Shown piece after piece: positions 6,544 to 8,577 of a stretch of DNA of 8,577 bases. Where the stretch lies: contig CAYGTS010000114.1 of NCBI GenBank assembly GCA_964352905.1, positions 1-8,577 on the forward strand, written 5' to 3'. A program made the translations under genes and the position numbers. Source of the stretch: CAYGTS01 sp964352905. GTDB taxonomy: Bacteria > Pseudomonadota > Gammaproteobacteria > JAHCLG01. Numbering within the stretch: the first letter of the stretch is position 1; each line of letters starts with the position of its first letter. The notes under the pieces are model-generated. The model was given only the letters and a program-made list of their open reading frames with translations, searched no databases and was not told where the DNA came from.

Positions 6544-7608
6544 ATGAAAACAATAACCATCTATCCTAATAAATTAAAGCAATTTGGTGATCCAGCTAAT
6601 TGTCTATTCTATCTTGTCACAAATTCTAGTTTGCTTGAGGCTTTTAATATAAAACTTGATCATGGCTATCGAGATGCTTTTATTATCCCTTATGATCACG
6701 ACCAAAATTTTGCAGAATTGCTGCAAACTAAAATTGCAGAAAATGCCCATATTTTAGTTATCACGCCTGATTGTTATTTTCGTTCACCAAAACCAGAAAT
6801 ATTGGGTGATAAACGTAAGTTAATTATTATGGCAAATAATTCCACACCCACCTCCTTAACAGCCATTGAGCACTTTTTACGTTGTGGTGAAAATACCGAA
6901 CCATTGCATTTAGATGCGATTGCTGAACAATTTTTTTCTTTGGCTGAAGCCACTCAACAACTTTATTTTATTGATGACACCTATCAAACTACAGCCAGCT
7001 TTAACCATACTAGCGATGCGCTACAATGGCACCAACAAGCAGGGATGTTAGATTGGGGACAGCAGCAATTATTTCCCTCGGGTGAAATTAGCACCCTGCC
7101 CTTAGATGTTTATGATATGGATATACAATCTGCTTTTGAATTAAATGGACAAATTACTTTTCATGGCTATCCGATTTTACATTCAGGTAAACCGTCTTAT
7201 TTGCCACAAGATCAACAACGAATTTTCGAAAAACTGGCACTATTAGCCGATTATCCACTTATTGCTGATCTTAAAAATGGCATCATTACGCATTTAACCG
7301 CACCTGATAAACAGGCAACGCCAGTAATTGAAATGTTAGAAGCGATGTTTATTTTAGATTCGCGCTATAAAACCATCATTGAAATTGGTTTTAGCCTTAA
7401 TCATTGGCTCACGTTATTTCAAGGTAACTCGGCAATGAATGAAGTTTATGCCGCTAATAAAGGCGGCACGATTCATTGGGGTTTGGGTTTAACCCCTTTT
7501 ACTCAATATCATCTTGATATTTTGTGCCCCAATACCAATGTTGTGAATGCCAAAAATGAGGTGATTTTTGGCAAGGATAATCTGTGCTTTGATGAGGTTT
7601 GTTGCTAA
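6544..7608 (+). CDS. Aminopeptidase T (M29)/NicX-superfamily metalloenzyme
   Basis: A 354-residue soluble protein whose C-terminal half resembles M29 metallopeptidases and the related Fe(II) enzyme NicX (2,5-dihydroxypyridine dioxygenase). Candidate metal ligands are all present: E181 in FPSGEIST, E280 in IIEIGFSLN, H311 in GTIHWGLG, and H323/D325 in YHLDILCPN. The linker between H311 and H323 is much shorter than in classical aminopeptidase T, so this is a divergent branch, and peptidase activity should not be assumed. The N-terminal 170 residues are an alpha/beta region without a clear match. The ATG at 6544 is chosen over an in-frame ATG at 6511 because 6511 lies inside the preceding remnant. 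The ribosome site is weak, consistent with former translational coupling to the lost upstream copy. The promoter region of that operon was deleted, so expression may now depend on read-through or a new start. Confidence 0.7.
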   Translation: MKTITIYPNKLKQFGDPANCLFYLVTNSSLLEAFNIKLDHGYRDAFIIPYDHDQNFAELLQTKIAENAHILVITPDCYFRSPKPEILGDKRKLIIMANNSTPTSLTAIEHFLRCGENTEPLHLDAIAEQFFSLAEATQQLYFIDDTYQTTASFNHTSDALQWHQQAGMLDWGQQQLFPSGEISTLPLDVYDMDIQSAFELNGQITFHGYPILHSGKPSYLPQDQQRIFEKLALLADYPLIADLKNGIITHLTAPDKQATPVIEMLEAMFILDSRYKTIIEIGFSLNHWLTLFQGNSAMNEVYAANKGGTIHWGLGLTPFTQYHLDILCPNTNVVNAKNEVIFGKDNLCFDEVCC

Positions 7609-7668
7609 AAAGTACAATAATCAAGAAGCTCTTTGGCACTTTGATAGGGTGTGTGGTTGGTGCGGCGT

Positions 7669-8577
7669 TTACGTATTTTTCGGTGCTACTCCTGGAACAA
7701 TTGCATCCCTATAATGTTTTCTTGCGGGTTGCCTACGAAAAAATTTATAGTTATCTGCAGCTGCTTTTTGGCGCAACTCTATAGTTTTTTCCCAAGCTTT
7801 CTTGAATGTTTGTTGTCCTTCTTCAGCATTAATAATTTCCTTCAATTCTAAGCTGACTATTTTAGGAACTATTTTAATTTCGCCATTTTGCCCATTGTCA
7901 ATTTTCTCACCACCAATTTTAATTCCCCAATCCGTAGTAAATATTTCTTGTTTAAGCTTTTTAATCTTGTCTCTTGCTTGATGTTCGCACCTGTATTTTT
8001 TTTGATGATCATCTAAGTTTCTAAAAAACTCCGTTTCCTTTTTTTGTTCCCCAAAAGAGCTAAAGCTAGAATGAAAATCAAATCCAGCATCTATGAGATT
8101 TTCACATTGTTCTTTATCATTCTTACCAAGACTTTCTTCTATTAATTTTTTTCCCTTTGTATTTAAAATATTCAAAATTTCGCTATTGCCGATTGCCATA
8201 TCGAGCACACTGAATCCTTCCGCTGTTTTTGCAGTTATGTTGGCATTGTTTTCTAGTAATATCTTTACAATATCAGTATGACCAAAAAAAACTGCAGCAT
8301 GAAGTGGGGTGAAATTAGACAAAGTACCTTCGCATTTTCCAAATAATATAGCAAACTCTGTTTTGCAACCTTTAGTTTCAGCATGTTTTAGCAACACAGG
8401 AATACTTGCATTCATTCCTTGGTCTATAAGCCTCCGCTCTGTTGGATCTCCCGCATCTGCTTGATTTTTATTTTGCTTCTCATTATTTTGCTTCTCATTG
8501 TGATGTGCTAATATTGCTTCTACTATTTTCGTACGACCATTTTGTGCCGCAACGAAAAGCGGGGTTGCACCATTTTT
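7669..8577 (-). CDS. Ankyrin-repeat protein, start outside the window
   Basis: The minus frame is open from the window edge to TAA at 7669-7671, giving 302 residues. A clear ankyrin unit is NGATPLFVAAQNGRTKIVEA (8500-8574). Another is FTPLHAAVFFGHTDIVKILL (near 8250-8310), followed by a degenerate unit FSVLDMAIGNSEILNIL. Between the first two lies a Glu/Asn/Gln-rich insert. The C-terminal 130 residues are charged, helical and non-ankyrin, with a possible coiled coil near RDKIKKLKQEIF. Ankyrin proteins bind partner proteins; in Legionellales many are type IV effectors, but no clear secretion signal is visible here. The gene converges on the M29-like gene, 60 bases apart, without an obvious terminator. 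The final residues (ending VAPKNT) look compositionally different and may result from a frameshift. Confidence 0.75.
   Translation of the reverse strand, partial: KNGATPLFVAAQNGRTKIVEAILAHHNEKQNNEKQNKNQADAGDPTERRLIDQGMNASIPVLLKHAETKGCKTEFAILFGKCEGTLSNFTPLHAAVFFGHTDIVKILLENNANITAKTAEGFSVLDMAIGNSEILNILNTKGKKLIEESLGKNDKEQCENLIDAGFDFHSSFSSFGEQKKETEFFRNLDDHQKKYRCEHQARDKIKKLKQEIFTTDWGIKIGGEKIDNGQNGEIKIVPKIVSLELKEIINAEEGQQTFKKAWEKTIELRQKAAADNYKFFRRQPARKHYRDAIVPGVAPKNT
8470..8499. repeat. Exact 15-bp tandem duplication inside the ankyrin gene
   Basis: ATTTTGCTTCTCATT occurs twice back to back (8470-8484 and 8485-8499). On the coding strand it encodes NEKQN twice, in the linker between ankyrin units. 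The 15-base unit keeps the frame, so copy number can vary without breaking the gene. Confidence 0.85.

Noticed and set aside
7609..7668. Intrinsic terminator between the convergent M29-like and ankyrin genes
   Set aside because: No stable hairpin followed by a T-run is visible in these 60 bases.
7599..7784. Plus-strand frame starting at TTG, 61 residues with one hydrophobic segment
   Set aside because: It has no ATG and no clear ribosome site, overlaps the end of the M29-like gene and lies antisense to the ankyrin gene's end. It could be a remnant of a membrane protein, but nothing supports expression.

Overview
The window reads as AT-rich gammaproteobacterial DNA. The best guess is a Legionellales-type host-associated bacterium (Legionella, Coxiella or Berkiella-like). 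This is inferred from an ankyrin-repeat protein, a repeat protein with a C-terminal acidic block like that of Dot/Icm-secreted effectors, low GC, and decaying genes beside intact ones. No rRNA, tRNA, CRISPR array or intact insertion sequence was seen, and no single gene proves the taxon.

Left part (1-1903): two short coding remnants are followed by a promoter and a 451-residue protein built from four diverged copies of one module (307-1662). The 241 bases after it hold a terminator-like hairpin, a 100-base imperfect palindrome (1767-1866), and a second hairpin at the end of the next gene.

Second part (1904-2910): a divergent regulatory pair. A phage antitermination Q-like protein (minus) faces an XRE-type helix-turn-helix protein (plus) across 98 bases that carry a perfect 14-bp palindrome, a likely operator.

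Third part (2912-7608): a metabolic block. On the minus strand lie a 95-residue protein of unknown function and, just downstream, a FAD-dependent oxidoreductase. Divergent from them is an MFS transporter with its own good promoter. The transporter converges on a 5'-truncated methylthioadenosine/S-adenosylhomocysteine nucleosidase (mtnN). That fragment abuts the C-terminal scrap of an aminopeptidase T (M29)/NicX-superfamily protein, and an intact 354-residue paralogue of that protein follows. Orientation and homology fit one deletion that removed the 5' end of mtnN, the divergent promoter region, and most of the first M29-like copy. FAD enzyme, exporter-type MFS protein, nucleosidase and M29-like enzymes could be parts of one small-molecule pathway; that is inference only.

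Right edge (7669-8577): the C-terminal 302 residues of an ankyrin-repeat protein on the minus strand. Its start lies outside the window.
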